Below, in pieces: positions 18,104 through 27,341 of a DNA stretch of 64,000 nucleotides. How positions within the stretch are numbered: the stretch's first letter is position 1; each line of letters starts with the position of its first letter. The notes below the pieces were generated by a model that saw only the letters and a list, made by a program, of their open reading frames with translations, was not told where the DNA came from and did no database searches. The position numbers and the translations under genes were made by a program. This DNA comes from Bacillus taeanensis (GTDB taxonomy: Bacteria > Bacillota > Bacilli > Bacillales > UBA6769): positions 1 through 64,000 of the forward strand of contig NZ_QOCW01000026.1 in NCBI RefSeq assembly GCF_003318295.1. Direction: 5' to 3'.

Positions 18104-18952
18104 ATGTTAAAAAAACAATCGGTTGTTGTGATGTTAAGTGTTTCTCTCTTATTAACGGCGATTATGAGTGAATCAGTTGGAGCCAGTAGTGCAGCTGAAA
18201 AAAGGTTTCCAATTAGCTTTATGGTAGAAATGCTGCCGTGGGAAGTAGTGGATCAGCTCCTTCCTAGAAAAGCGGTTTTTCAAGTGGTGGATTTAGAAAC
18301 GGGATTGCAGTTTACAGTACAAAGACGTGCGGGAAGTAAACATGCTGATGTTCAGCCGTTAACTAAAAAAGATACGGATACTATGAAAAAAATTTATAAC
18401 GGAAAATGGAGCTGGAAACGAAGAGCAATTTTAGTTTTGGCTGACGATCAGTTAATTGCTGCTTCGATGCACGGCATGCCGCACGGAGCAGGAGCACTTC
18501 GCAACGGTTTTCCAGGCCATTTTTGTATTCATTTTCTTAACAGTACGACACATGGTTCAAAATACCCTGACTTGTCACATCAAATGATGATCTTAAAAGC
18601 GGCAGGAAAGCTTGATGATTATTTACAAACAGTTAGCCCGTATGAATTAATTGATATGTATCTTGCAGCGGTTAATCAATCAGATCCTTATTTCATAAAC
18701 GCAGTCACCCATCATACTAAAAGTTTGAAGAAAATGTTAGTAAAACTCAAAGATATTGAAGCTGTTAAAAGGGAATCGGATTTTGGAAATGAGGAGCTTT
18801 CATATCTTGCCGTTGACATTCCTGTAAAAGTAGAAATCTTTCAGAAAGGAAAGCGAGGCAAAGAAACAAAAGTACTTCATTTTGTCATAAGAAGAGATAG
18901 CATTACTGATCCTTGGAAAATTGAATGTGAATCTCTTTTAAAACAAATATAA
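18104..18952 (+). CDS. secreted protein of unknown function with HGMPHGAG motif
   Basis: A 282-residue exported protein. Residues 1-30 are a signal peptide ending near GASSA. The central part holds a distinctive string of polar residues: SMHGMPHGAGALRNGFPGH, followed by FCIHF and TTHGS. This is an extracytoplasmic domain that, from memory, also occurs in clostridial and bacillar surface proteins; the clustered His and Cys suggest metal binding or catalysis, but no function is known to me. TGGAGTTAAG precedes the chosen ATG. It ends at a clear terminator. Confidence 0.75.
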   Translation: MLKKQSVVVMLSVSLLLTAIMSESVGASSAAEKRFPISFMVEMLPWEVVDQLLPRKAVFQVVDLETGLQFTVQRRAGSKHADVQPLTKKDTDTMKKIYNGKWSWKRRAILVLADDQLIAASMHGMPHGAGALRNGFPGHFCIHFLNSTTHGSKYPDLSHQMMILKAAGKLDDYLQTVSPYELIDMYLAAVNQSDPYFINAVTHHTKSLKKMLVKLKDIEAVKRESDFGNEELSYLAVDIPVKVEIFQKGKRGKETKVLHFVIRRDSITDPWKIECESLLKQI

Positions 18953-18979
18953 GTTTGTGAAAAAAAGGGAATAATGAAT

Positions 18980-19018
18980 AGAACCTTCATTGTAAAAAAG
19001 GATGAAGGTTCTTTTTTT
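18980..19018 (+). terminator. intrinsic terminator after the secreted-protein gene
   Basis: Stem AGAACCTTCAT / ATGAAGGTTCT with an 11-base loop and a run of seven T. Confidence 0.9.
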
Positions 19019-19102
19019 ATGATTCCACTCTGCAAAATAAGCGCATACAATAAAACAGCTAATTTATCTTTAGCGGAGTTTTATATGCAGGTGGGGGTTT
19101 AT

Positions 19103-20494
19103 ATGAAAAACATACACATAAAAACAATTATTGAAAAAATTAATGGTAAAATTCAGCCGCAGTTAAGCGACTTTATTATAGAGAACGTAACACCATACTG
19201 GCGCAATATTAGACAGAATACACTTTTTTTTGACTGCTTTAAATATCCCATCGATTGGTCAATAATGGGACGGACTTGTGTAATTGTGACAGAAGAGGAG
19301 CGAATTGTTGAAAAGGCATTATCTAAAGGAATTCCGGTTATTAAAGTAGACAATATTCGTACTGCATACTGGGAATTTGTTCAGTATTATCGGCAGTTAT
19401 TTACAATTCCGGTTATTGGCGTAACAGGAACTTGTGGAAAGACAACAACAAAAGATATGATTACCCATATTTTAGCAAAACAATATAAAGTACTTTCAAC
19501 TTATAAAAGCAACAATGCTGACGAAATGAATTTGCCTTATTTGTTGGGAATTAACGATGAAACAGAGGCTGCGGTTCTTGAAATGGGTGTTACTTATCCA
19601 GGGGATTTAAAAGAGAATTGCAAGTATTTTAAGCCGCAAATGGGTGTAATTACAAACATTGGTGTTTATCATTTACAAGGATGCCGAACTGTTGAAAATT
19701 ATATTAAAGCAAAAGCTGAAATCATTGAAGGAGTAAATCCTAGCGGTACGCTTATTGTTAATGGAGATGATGAAACGATTCAAAATCTTGATTTACAGAA
19801 GTTCAAAGGAAAGCTTATTTTCTTTGGTACAGGGGAAAAAAATCATTATCGTGCGATTAACATTTCTTATGTAAAAGATGGAATGGATTTTACGCTCATT
19901 TATGAAAATAACATGTATCATTTTTTTGTTCCAGGATATGGAAATCATAATGTTTATAATGCCATGGCTGCTGTTGCTGCAGCTCATGAAGCAGGAATTG
20001 CAATTAAAGAAGCGGGAAAACGCCTTGAAGACTTCAGACATCTTCCAGAACACTTGCAGTTTAAAGAAGGAGCAAATGGTGTCACAATTATTGATGATAC
20101 ATGGAATTGTGCTCCGCCATCTGTTATAGCCGCATTAGAAGTATTAAAAAGTACTGCAACGTTTAAAAGAACGGTTGCTGTAATTGGAGAAATGCCGCAG
20201 CTGTTAGATCTTAGTGATAATGAGTACAAAAAAATCGGGCAAAAAGCTGCTTCATTAAAAATTGATACACTTGTTACAGTTGGAGATAAGGCTAAAATAA
20301 TTGGCAAATGTGCGGTGGAAAAAGGAATGAATCAAAGCAGGGTCATTGCTTGTCATAATGCTGAACAATTATATAAAACACTAGTTCCTTATTTAAATGA
20401 AACATCTGTTATTCTCTTTAAAATAACAAATCGAACGATGAAAAACAAGCTTATCAAACAATGTATAAAAAAATGCTGCAAAAGAAATAAGTAG
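19103..20494 (+). CDS. MurF-like Mur ligase family protein
   Basis: A 463-residue Mur ligase. VIGVTGTCGKTTTKDM is the ATP-binding P-loop; NLPYLLGI...AVLEMGVTYPGDL and GVITNIGVYHLQ are the central-domain signatures. HNVYNAMAAVAAAHEAG and IIDDTWNCAPPSVIAAL mark the C-terminal part, the latter replacing DxYNANPxSM of MurF. The divergence at that motif, and a location away from the mur/ddl cluster, argue that this is a paralogue rather than the housekeeping MurF. The product could be a modified cell-wall or storage peptide. Start ATG at 19103 follows GGTGGGGG; longer frames run into the preceding terminator and were not used. Confidence 0.78.
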   Translation: MKNIHIKTIIEKINGKIQPQLSDFIIENVTPYWRNIRQNTLFFDCFKYPIDWSIMGRTCVIVTEEERIVEKALSKGIPVIKVDNIRTAYWEFVQYYRQLFTIPVIGVTGTCGKTTTKDMITHILAKQYKVLSTYKSNNADEMNLPYLLGINDETEAAVLEMGVTYPGDLKENCKYFKPQMGVITNIGVYHLQGCRTVENYIKAKAEIIEGVNPSGTLIVNGDDETIQNLDLQKFKGKLIFFGTGEKNHYRAINISYVKDGMDFTLIYENNMYHFFVPGYGNHNVYNAMAAVAAAHEAGIAIKEAGKRLEDFRHLPEHLQFKEGANGVTIIDDTWNCAPPSVIAALEVLKSTATFKRTVAVIGEMPQLLDLSDNEYKKIGQKAASLKIDTLVTVGDKAKIIGKCAVEKGMNQSRVIACHNAEQLYKTLVPYLNETSVILFKITNRTMKNKLIKQCIKKCCKRNK

Positions 20495-20577
20495 AAGTAC
20501 TTTTTCTTATAGATTTTATATGTATATTAAGAAAGTGAAAGCTTTGAAATAAGAATAATGTGAATAAAAATTATATA

Positions 20578-20617
20578 ACTCTTCAGCTTCTCGACAATAG
20601 AAGAGACTGAAGAGTTG
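20578..20617 (-). terminator. probable terminator for the 20665 gene
   Basis: Inverted repeat AACTCTTCAG / CTGAAGAGTT with an inner pairing. The T-rich side lies on the minus strand, downstream of the IDEAL-like gene. Confidence 0.55.
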
Positions 20618-20664
20618 TTAATAAGTATGGGCTGTTAAATGAATGTTCACTTTGCTTCCTCCTT

Positions 20665-20985
20665 TTATTGGCCAATCAGTTTCTTTCGTTTTTTCACAAG
20701 CTGTTTAAACCAAGCTTTATCTTTTGTATCGAGAGCTAAATCAATAAGTGCGTTAATTTCCTGAACTTGACGAACGATATGGGGAGGAAGTTGATCAATA
20801 AAACGATAAATAACCGGAAAACCGGCTTTTCGTCTTTTTACAAATGTTTTTTCTGTAATTGGTTTAGGGTGCCCCCAGCGAATTCCGTTTAATAAAAATT
20901 CCTGCCGGTAGTAAAATCGCTGTTCTTTATAGATTTCGCAAATATAGATCACTTTTTTAAAGTGATTTAAATTATGGCGTCCCAC
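20665..20985 (-). CDS. small protein with C-terminal IDEAL-like segment
   Basis: A 106-residue basic protein. The first 85 residues match no family I know. The last 25, INALIDLALDTKDKAWFKQL, resemble the IDEAL domain, a short helix pair found at the end of several Bacillales proteins. No signal peptide or membrane segment. It is transcribed alone between two hairpins. Function unknown. Confidence 0.6.
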   Translation of the reverse strand: MGRHNLNHFKKVIYICEIYKEQRFYYRQEFLLNGIRWGHPKPITEKTFVKRRKAGFPVIYRFIDQLPPHIVRQVQEINALIDLALDTKDKAWFKQLVKKRKKLIGQ

Positions 20986-21048
20986 TCCAAAACCCCCTTT
21001 ATTATAATATATGCGGACAAGGGTTAAGTGGTGTATGAAGAGAATAAG

Positions 21049-21085
21049 AAAAGTGAGATCGGGCGCTTGATTGATCTCACTTTTT
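21049..21085. terminator. intrinsic terminator
   Basis: AAAAGTGAGATC / GATCTCACTTTTT stem with a 12-base loop. It lies between two minus-strand genes, ahead of the IDEAL-like gene and after the ATPase gene. Confidence 0.75.
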
Positions 21086-21113
21086 CAGGCAGTTAATGTC
21101 TTGCTGCTCGTTG

Positions 21114-22211
21114 TTAGTTAATGGGCATTAAACTGTCAATTTCTTGCATTATCTGTTGTGTGATGGTATTTATTTCAGAAAAGTCCATCGCATCAATATA
21201 ATAGCTTTCTAATTGGTCATGAAGGTTTTTTGCCTCTGCCAGATAGGCAGTACCCTCCTTCATTTTTTCGGAGTAGCGTTTTTTAATATTATTTAGCGTT
21301 TCGGCGTATTTTTCATCTGTCCCCGATGTAATAGTGCGAACATACATATCTACAATTTCATCACTGTTGTGCTCAGGGAAATATTCATGTGGTGCCGTGC
21401 TGTCAAAAATAGCAACGCTTAACTCTGGAAGAATAACCATATCAAGGCTGTTAGGATCAAAACCGCAGTGGTATACTTCTGCATTAAAGCCTTTATTTTG
21501 GGCCGCTTTAGCAATTTTTTTTAACATTGTTGATTTCCCTGATCCAGGCCGTCCTTTAATAAAGTAGCGTTTTGATAGATGACTTGTTAAATTTTGAATA
21601 TAATCAACAGGCCCCGTTGGAGTGGCAGCTCCTAAAAAGCGGTGGACAATTGTTGATGTTTTAGTTAGTGTGCGAGCTCCGAAAAATTGTTCAATTAGTT
21701 CATTTGTTAATTTATTTGCTTCTTCAAAATTCATATTTTTAATGTAAATTTCTTCCCATTCATCATGAATGGCTAATGCTTCTGAAAAACTGTTATAAGC
21801 ATTTTGGTAGGAAGAGGAAATTTGTGCGTTTAAGTCGCGGATTACTTCTGTATTTTCGGATAGTTTCGCTGAATTCCAAGCAGTTCCTAAATTAATGTAT
21901 TGTTCTACAGCACCAGGAGCTTTTGGTTCAATAATATGTGGAGCTGTTCCATCAACGATACCGACTTTAAGAGATGGAATAATGACTCCGTCGATCGAAT
22001 CGTTATCAGAAGAACAGTGAATCATTTCGATGTTATACCCTTTATTGATCATTTTTGTGCCAATTTTTCTCATTAGAGAAGATTTCCCTGTACCAGGACC
22101 GCCTTTTAAAATATAAATACGATTTAGATTTTGCAGGACAGAATCATATAGACTATAAAAACCCTTTGCTGTATTCCCACCTGCAAAAAAATGTTTAATC
22201 GTTCCCTTCAT
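21114..22211 (-). CDS. tandem P-loop ATPase (PRK06851-type)
   Basis: A 365-residue cytoplasmic protein built from two similar halves. Each half has its own Walker A: GGPGTGKSS at 37-45 and GRPGSGKST near 220. Each is followed by a parallel motif (EMIHCSSDNDSIDGVIIPSL and VYHCGFDPNSLDMVILPEL, then VGIVDGTAPH and VAIFDSTAPH). The repeated DxTAPH sequence is striking and specific to this family. The function is unknown to me; annotation as a generic ATPase is all that is safe. It is transcribed alone. Confidence 0.78.
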   Translation of the reverse strand: MKGTIKHFFAGGNTAKGFYSLYDSVLQNLNRIYILKGGPGTGKSSLMRKIGTKMINKGYNIEMIHCSSDNDSIDGVIIPSLKVGIVDGTAPHIIEPKAPGAVEQYINLGTAWNSAKLSENTEVIRDLNAQISSSYQNAYNSFSEALAIHDEWEEIYIKNMNFEEANKLTNELIEQFFGARTLTKTSTIVHRFLGAATPTGPVDYIQNLTSHLSKRYFIKGRPGSGKSTMLKKIAKAAQNKGFNAEVYHCGFDPNSLDMVILPELSVAIFDSTAPHEYFPEHNSDEIVDMYVRTITSGTDEKYAETLNNIKKRYSEKMKEGTAYLAEAKNLHDQLESYYIDAMDFSEINTITQQIMQEIDSLMPIN

Positions 22212-22368
22212 CTTGTCACCTCTTTAGAAAATAATCATTCAAAATCAGTGTATGTAAATTTTCTTCCATAGGTGTATGCCTATTATTAAAAACTAGATAA
22301 AGAAACGATTGAAAAGCAGACAAAAAGATGTCCTTTCTAAAAAAAAAATGTTGTCTTAATGAAGTGTC

Positions 22369-23148
22369 TTACCAGATACCGAGACTTTGTAGTGTAATAA
22401 TAAGCAATCCTAGTATCCATACATAGCCTGCAAATACTTTTAGTGAATGTTTTTTAACATAATGAATCATCCATTTAACAGCGAGATAGCCAAACAGTGC
22501 AGAAGAAACAGAAGCAAAAAAGAGAGAAAGAAAAGTAATATGATGATGGGTGTTTTTCACAAGGTCAATTGATTGTAAAGAAACTGCACCAAATATGGCT
22601 GGAATGGATAGTAAGAAAGAAAAATAAGCAGCTGTTTCTTTATCAATTTTTCGAATTAAAGCACCAACAATTGTCATACCTGAGCGTGAAATAGCTGGGA
22701 AAATAGCAGCTGCTTGAAAAACTCCAATCATAAACGCGTCGCTAACGCGAATATCCTCTAATTTTTTTTCTCCTTTTTTAATCATATCTGCGTACCAGAG
22801 AAATGTTCCGGTAATTAAAAACTCCCAGCCGATTGTTACTCCGGTTGTAGAAATTTCTTCAAAATAATCTTTTAAAGATAATCCAATTACAATAGAAGGG
22901 ATCGTGCCAATAATCAGTAAAAAAGTTAGTTTATTAAATGGATTTTTTAACAATTTTATAAGGATTCCCCGATAAAAAAATAAAAGTGCTAATAATGTGC
23001 CAAGATGAAGCATTGTATCTAAAAAAAGCCCAGCTTCTTCAAGACCAAATAAATGTCTACCAATATAGAGGTGTCCTGTGCTGCTAATTGGTAAAAACTC
23101 TGTTAAACCTTGAATAAATCCTAGAATAACTGCTTCTAACCAATTCAT
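22369..23148 (-). CDS. uppP: undecaprenyl-diphosphatase
   Basis: An integral membrane enzyme of 259 residues that recycles undecaprenyl pyrophosphate; its overproduction gives bacitracin resistance. Signatures are GFIQGLTEFLPISSTGH at the N-terminus and ISRSGMTIVGAL in the middle, carrying the catalytic Glu, Ser and Arg. About eight hydrophobic helices. The ATG at 23148 is preferred because GAAGGAG precedes it; an upstream in-frame ATG lacks a site. Divergent from the DedA gene. Confidence 0.95.
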   Translation of the reverse strand: MNWLEAVILGFIQGLTEFLPISSTGHLYIGRHLFGLEEAGLFLDTMLHLGTLLALLFFYRGILIKLLKNPFNKLTFLLIIGTIPSIVIGLSLKDYFEEISTTGVTIGWEFLITGTFLWYADMIKKGEKKLEDIRVSDAFMIGVFQAAAIFPAISRSGMTIVGALIRKIDKETAAYFSFLLSIPAIFGAVSLQSIDLVKNTHHHITFLSLFFASVSSALFGYLAVKWMIHYVKKHSLKVFAGYVWILGLLIITLQSLGIW

Positions 23149-23280
23149 AAAAAACGCTCCTTCTTTGCAAATTTTCATAGCTAGTACTATACATACAAGA
23201 TGAGAAGGATGAACATGCCAATATAATTGATTGATAGATAGAATATAATAGGGTAAATAAGTTGAAGAGAGGAAATAGGA

Positions 23281-23913
23281 ATGGAATCATTTATTTATTC
23301 ATTAGCAGCCTTATTAAAAGAACTTTCTTATGCTGGCATTGTTTTAGCGCTTACGTTTGAGTTTGTTCCGGGTGAAATTATTTTACCTTTAGTAGGTTAT
23401 TGGGTGTATGAAGGGGAAATGAATTTATGGCTCGCGTGTTTAGCAGGAACAATTGGTGGAGTCACGGGCCCTTTAACACTTTATTTTTTAGGGAAATATT
23501 TAGGAAGATCCTTCTTTGTTAAGTATGGAAAATATATCTTTATTAGTGAAGGGCAGTTAAGAAGAGCGGAAATTTTTTTTGAAAAGCATGGTTCAATAGT
23601 CGCGTTTACAGCACGCTTTCTTCCCGGAATTCGAACGCTAATTTCAATTCCATGCGGCTTGACAAATATGAACGTTTTGTTGTTTTCGATTTATACTTTT
23701 TTAGCAATGGCGCCAATTACGTTTTTTTATATTTATTTGGGTTTTCGTTTAGGGCCGAACTGGAGCGAAGTTGCTGTTATTGCTGATCATTATATGCCCC
23801 TTGCTATTGTTGGTATTTTTTTATTACTCCTTATCTATTTATGGATGAAAAAACGAGTCGAGCGTACGAATTATATATCTATTCAGCAATTTCTAAATTT
23901 GAAAAAGAAATAA
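23281..23913 (+). CDS. yngC: DedA-family membrane protein (YngC-like)
   Basis: A 210-residue DedA/VTT-domain protein, a class now linked to undecaprenyl-phosphate and lipid flipping. FEFVPGEIILPLVGY, a glycine-rich GTIGGVTGPLTLYFLGKYLG and FTARFLPGIRTLISIPCGL are family signatures; the charged residues in membrane re-entrant loops (Glu, Arg) are present. Four to five hydrophobic segments. Divergent placement next to uppP is suggestive because both act on the undecaprenyl carrier. The ktr gene follows after 17 bases. Confidence 0.88.
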   Translation: MESFIYSLAALLKELSYAGIVLALTFEFVPGEIILPLVGYWVYEGEMNLWLACLAGTIGGVTGPLTLYFLGKYLGRSFFVKYGKYIFISEGQLRRAEIFFEKHGSIVAFTARFLPGIRTLISIPCGLTNMNVLLFSIYTFLAMAPITFFYIYLGFRLGPNWSEVAVIADHYMPLAIVGIFLLLLIYLWMKKRVERTNYISIQQFLNLKKK

Positions 23914-23930
23914 AAGGGGTCAAGCAGTAG

Positions 23931-25233
23931 ATGAAAAGCAGAACGCTGCAATTCACACCACCGCAAACATTAGCATTAGGCTTTTTATGTTTAATTATAG
24001 GAGGGGGTCTGGTGCTTAAGATGCCCATCTCTGTTGAAAAAAACATCTCATGGATTGATGCTTTTTTTACTGCTGCTTCAGCTACAACGGTAACGGGGTT
24101 AACAGTTGTCGATACACAATCGACATTTACTGTTTTTGGTGAAATTATTATCTTGCTGCTTATTCAAATTGGCGGTATTGGCTTTATGTCAATGGCAATG
24201 TTAATTGTAATGATGCTTGGCAAACGAATTGGTTTAAGGCAGCGGCTTTTAGTTCAGGAAGCGTTCAATCAAACATCCATCGGTGGTGTGATTCGTCTCG
24301 TAAAAAGAGTATTAGTTGTGACACTTTTTATTGAATTGCTCGGTATTATGATTTTATCAATTAGATGGGTTCCAGAAATGGGTATAAAAACAGGCATTTA
24401 TTATAGTACCTTTCATGTAATTGCTGCTTATAACAATGCAGGATTTGCGCTTTGGAAAGATAATTTAATGCCATTTGTCGGTGATCCTATTGTAAATATT
24501 GTGATTTCAATGCTAATTATAGTGGGGGGTATTGGATTTACTTTACAGCAAGTCGTTTCGCAAACCATCTCTTCATTCAAAAATCATGTTTGTTGGAACG
24601 GGGAGCTTAATAGCTGTAGGATTCTTTTTCTTTTATTATCTTGAACATGCTAATTTAAAAACAATTGGTGCGTTATCTGCAGGCGATAAACTATTGGCCT
24701 CATTTTTTCAAGTTGTAACGACTCGAACGGCTGGTTTTAATACAGTGGATATTGCCAGTTTAAATGAAGCAACATTATTTGTAATGATGATTATGATGTT
24801 TATTGGTGCTGGAAGTGTTTCAACAGGTGGAGGAATTAAAGTAACGACTTTTATTGTTATTTTGTTGGCTGTTTTATCTTTTTTTAGAAGAAATGAATTT
24901 GTGACGGTTTTTAAGCGCACAATAAAAAATTCAACGATTAACCGTGCATTTGCCATTGCGATTGCTGGTCAATTCTTAATATTCCTTGCTGTGTTTATAT
25001 TAATGATTACTGAAAAAGCTTCTTTTATTGAAATATTATTTGAAGTTGTTTCAGCATTTGGAACAGTCGGTCTATCAATGGGAATTACGAACAGTCTGAC
25101 AACAATTAGAAAATTTGTTATTATAGTTATCATGTTTACAGGGCTTATTGGTCCTTTAACATTAATTTTCACGCTTTCAAATCCAAAGCAGAAGAAAATC
25201 CGATATCCTGATGGAGATGTTTTTACAGGTTAA
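23931..25233 (+). pseudogene. ktrB: KtrB/TrkH-type potassium transporter subunit, frameshifted
   Basis: The channel subunit of a Ktr-type potassium uptake system, split between two frames. The first frame (23931-24644) carries pore segments 1-2 up to VGGIGFT and then runs out of homology to a stop at 24642. The second frame resumes at about 24538 with LYSKSFRKPSLHSK and continues through TTRTAGFNTVD and GAGSVSTGGGIKV to 25233. The switch lies at about 24528-24550. Together the parts cover a full-length protein of about 430 residues. One extra base, or two (or fourteen) missing bases, would explain it. The KtrA-type regulatory subunit is not adjacent. Confidence 0.85.
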
Positions 25234-25311
25234 ACGGTTAGTAAAAAAATAAATTTGACTTTCATAAGAGGTTTTTGATACTATTTTCTCAAATGACTAT
25301 AATGATATGTA

Positions 25312-25517
25312 ACGGTGAAGGATTTATAGTAACTAAGAACAGTCTTTTAAAGCGAACCGGGGGTGGTGGAAGCCTGGTAAAGAACCTTAGTGAAACGGCA
25401 GTCTTGAGTTACTTTTTTACAAAGTGGATGTGAAGAGTCACATCAACTAGGGTGGAACCGCGGGTAAAAAGCTCTCGTCCCTAGGCGTTTTTTTCGCCTA
25501 GGGACGAGAGCTTTTTT
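25312..25517 (+). ncRNA. T-box riboswitch, glycyl-tRNA sensing
   Basis: A leader RNA that reads through when uncharged glycyl-tRNA binds. Stem I base pairs GTAACT (about 25328) with AGTTAC near 25408-25413. The upper arm contains GCGAACCGGGGGTGGTGG, close to the same part of known glyQS T-boxes. The specifier triplet GGC (Gly) is at 25397-25399, in ACGGCAGTC. The T-box core AGGGTGGAACCGCGGG is at 25449-25464, followed by a long terminator (25466-25516). Stem II is absent, as is usual for glycine T-boxes. Confidence 0.93.
25466..25517 (+). terminator. T-box terminator hairpin
   Basis: Arms 25466-25487 and 25495-25516 are fully complementary (22 bases each), followed by a run of T. It competes with the T-box antiterminator. 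Confidence 0.92.
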
Positions 25518-25523
25518 TTCAAA

Positions 25524-25669
25524 AGATAAGAAAGTATAAATTTGGATGTCTAGCTTCAGCGCCTACCCCCTCGAGTCAAATGTTCTTACGACGTAAAGGA
25601 AAAAAGCACCTTTTCGTCGTAAGAACATTTGCTTGTCGGGGGTGAGCAAGGCGCTTACGCTTTTCTTAT
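25524..25669 (+). repeat. large hairpin repeat, copy 1 (inside the glyS leader)
   Basis: About 145 bases nearly identical to 28770-28910. It forms one long imperfect hairpin: AGCGCCTA pairs with AAGGCGCT at the ends, CCCCTCGA with TCGGGGG inside, and a perfect 16-base stem AAATGTTCTTACGACG / CGTCGTAAGAACATTT at the top. It lies between the T-box terminator and the glyS ribosome binding site, so it is transcribed whenever the T-box reads through. Similar elements beginning TGTCTAGCT.CAGCGCC recur in Bacillaceae genomes as far as I recall; their role is unknown. Confidence 0.85.
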
Positions 25670-25701
25670 ATTCAAAAAACAAACGAAAAGGAGCGAATAA
25701 C

Positions 25702-27084
25702 ATGAGTGTATCAATGGATCAAGTTGTTGCCCATGCAAAACATAGAGGATTTGTATTTCCTGGTTCTGAAATTTACGGAGGTCTTGCGAATACTTGGGAT
25801 TACGGACCGCTTGGAACAGAGCTAAAGAACAATATTAAGCAGGCATGGTGGAAAAAGTTTGTGCAGGAATCTCCATATAATGTCGGTCTTGATGCCGCTA
25901 TTTTAATGAATCCTAAAACATGGGAAGCATCTGGACATATCGGTAACTTTAATGATCCGATGATCGATTGTAAAAATTGTAAAGCAAGACATCGTGCTGA
26001 CAAATTAATTGAAGAAGCGGCAGCTGAAAATGGTGAAGAAATTATCGTGGATGGTCTTCCGTTTGAAAAAATGCAGGAACTTATTAAAGAGTATAATATT
26101 ACTTGTCCTGAATGTGAAAGCAAAGACTTCACTGATATTCGTCAATTTAATTTAATGTTTAAAACATTCCAAGGTGTTACAGAATCAAGTACAAATGAAA
26201 TTTTCCTTCGTCCTGAAACAGCACAAGGGATTTTTGTGAACTTTAAAAATGTACAGCGTACAATGCGTAAGAAAGTACCATTTGGGATTGCACAAATCGG
26301 TAAAAGCTTTCGTAATGAAATTACACCTGGTAACTTTACGTTCCGGACACGTGAATTTGAACAAATGGAATTAGAATTTTTCTGTAAACCTGGTGAAGAA
26401 TTAAAATGGTTTGATTATTGGAAAGAAACAGCAGAGAAGTGGCTTCTTTCATTAGGAATTACAAAAGAAAATATTCGGATGCGTGATCATAATGAAGATG
26501 AGCTTTCTCACTACAGCAACGCAACAACAGACTTTGAATATAAATTCCCATTCGGTTGGGGGGAACTTTGGGGCATCGCGTCTCGTACAGACTATGATTT
26601 AAAACAGCACATGGAGCATTCTGGTGAAGATTTTCAGTACATGGATCAGCAAACAAATGAACGCTATATTCCATATTGTATTGAACCTTCTTTGGGTGCA
26701 GACCGCGTGACACTTGCCTTTTTAATTGATGCATATAAAGAAGAAGAACTTGAAGATGGTACATCCCGTACAGTGATGAAGTTTCACCCAGCGCTTGCGC
26801 CGTTTAAAGCCGCTATTTTCCCGCTTTCTAAAAAGCTTTCAGAAGAAGCGCAAGAAGTGTTTGCAGATCTAGCAAAGCATTTTAATGTAGATTATGATGA
26901 AGCCGGTTCAATCGGTAAACGTTATCGCCGTCATGATGAAATTGGAACACCTTTCTGTATTACGTATGATTTTGATTCAAAAGAGGACGGCATGGTTACA
27001 GTTCGTGACCGTGACACAATGGAACAAAAACGCGTAGCAATTGCAGATTTAAAAGACTTTATTGCAGAGAAAACTCAATTTTAA
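25702..27084 (+). CDS. glyS: glycyl-tRNA synthetase (single-chain, dimeric type)
   Basis: A 460-residue class II synthetase of the eukaryote/archaea-like alpha2 type. The N-terminal catalytic core has [20 protein letters not shown], and motif 2 is [21 protein letters not shown]. Motif 3 is in [11 protein letters not shown] zinc-like CKNC...CPEC insertion is seen near residues 90-150. The C-terminal anticodon-binding domain follows from about 365. The start at ATG 25702 follows AAGGAGCG and gives the family length; earlier in-frame starts fall inside the hairpin repeat. Control is by the upstream glycine T-box. Confidence 0.96.
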   Translation: MSVSMDQVVAHAKHRGFVFPGSEIYGGLANTWDYGPLGTELKNNIKQAWWKKFVQESPYNVGLDAAILMNPKTWEASGHIGNFNDPMIDCKNCKARHRADKLIEEAAAENGEEIIVDGLPFEKMQELIKEYNITCPECESKDFTDIRQFNLMFKTFQGVTESSTNEIFLRPETAQGIFVNFKNVQRTMRKKVPFGIAQIGKSFRNEITPGNFTFRTREFEQMELEFFCKPGEELKWFDYWKETAEKWLLSLGITKENIRMRDHNEDELSHYSNATTDFEYKFPFGWGELWGIASRTDYDLKQHMEHSGEDFQYMDQQTNERYIPYCIEPSLGADRVTLAFLIDAYKEEELEDGTSRTVMKFHPALAPFKAAIFPLSKKLSEEAQEVFADLAKHFNVDYDEAGSIGKRYRRHDEIGTPFCITYDFDSKEDGMVTVRDRDTMEQKRVAIADLKDFIAEKTQF

Positions 27085-27099
27085 TAAATCATTTAGTAC

Positions 27100-27133
27100 A
27101 AAACACCGTGCATGTATTTCTGCACGGTGTTTT
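27100..27133. terminator. bidirectional terminator after glyS
   Basis: AAAACACCGTGCA / TGCACGGTGTTTT with an 8-base loop, between glyS and the convergent YfhD-like gene. Confidence 0.9.
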
Positions 27134-27161
27134 AAAATTATATTTTGTTTAGTATGGTTAA

Positions 27162-27341
27162 TTAATCTTTTCTTCTTACTCCTGTTGGAGGAAAGCCAGG
27201 TTTGCGCTCCAATTCATATTGAGCATCAAGCTCTTTTGCAATTTCAAGCTCTTCATCGTCTTTGACGATTTGGCTTCGTGGTACTTGTGGAAGTTTTGCT
27301 TTATTTTTATCGCGTGCTTTTTGGTTTTGGGCTCTTCCCAT
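27162..27341 (-). CDS. YfhD family small protein
   Basis: A 59-residue hydrophilic protein, starting MGRAQNQKARDKNKAKLPQV and ending GFPPTGVRRKD. The basic N-terminus with DKNKxKLPQVP and the acidic middle fit the YfhD family of Bacillales, small proteins of unknown role, some linked to spores. AAAGGAG lies before the ATG. Convergent with glyS and divergent from nrnB. Confidence 0.75.
   Translation of the reverse strand: MGRAQNQKARDKNKAKLPQVPRSQIVKDDEELEIAKELDAQYELERKPGFPPTGVRRKD

Noticed and set aside
25633..25701. N-terminal extension of glyS by 23 residues
   Set aside because: The extension is encoded by the right arm of the hairpin repeat; the family start and the ribosome binding site are at 25702.
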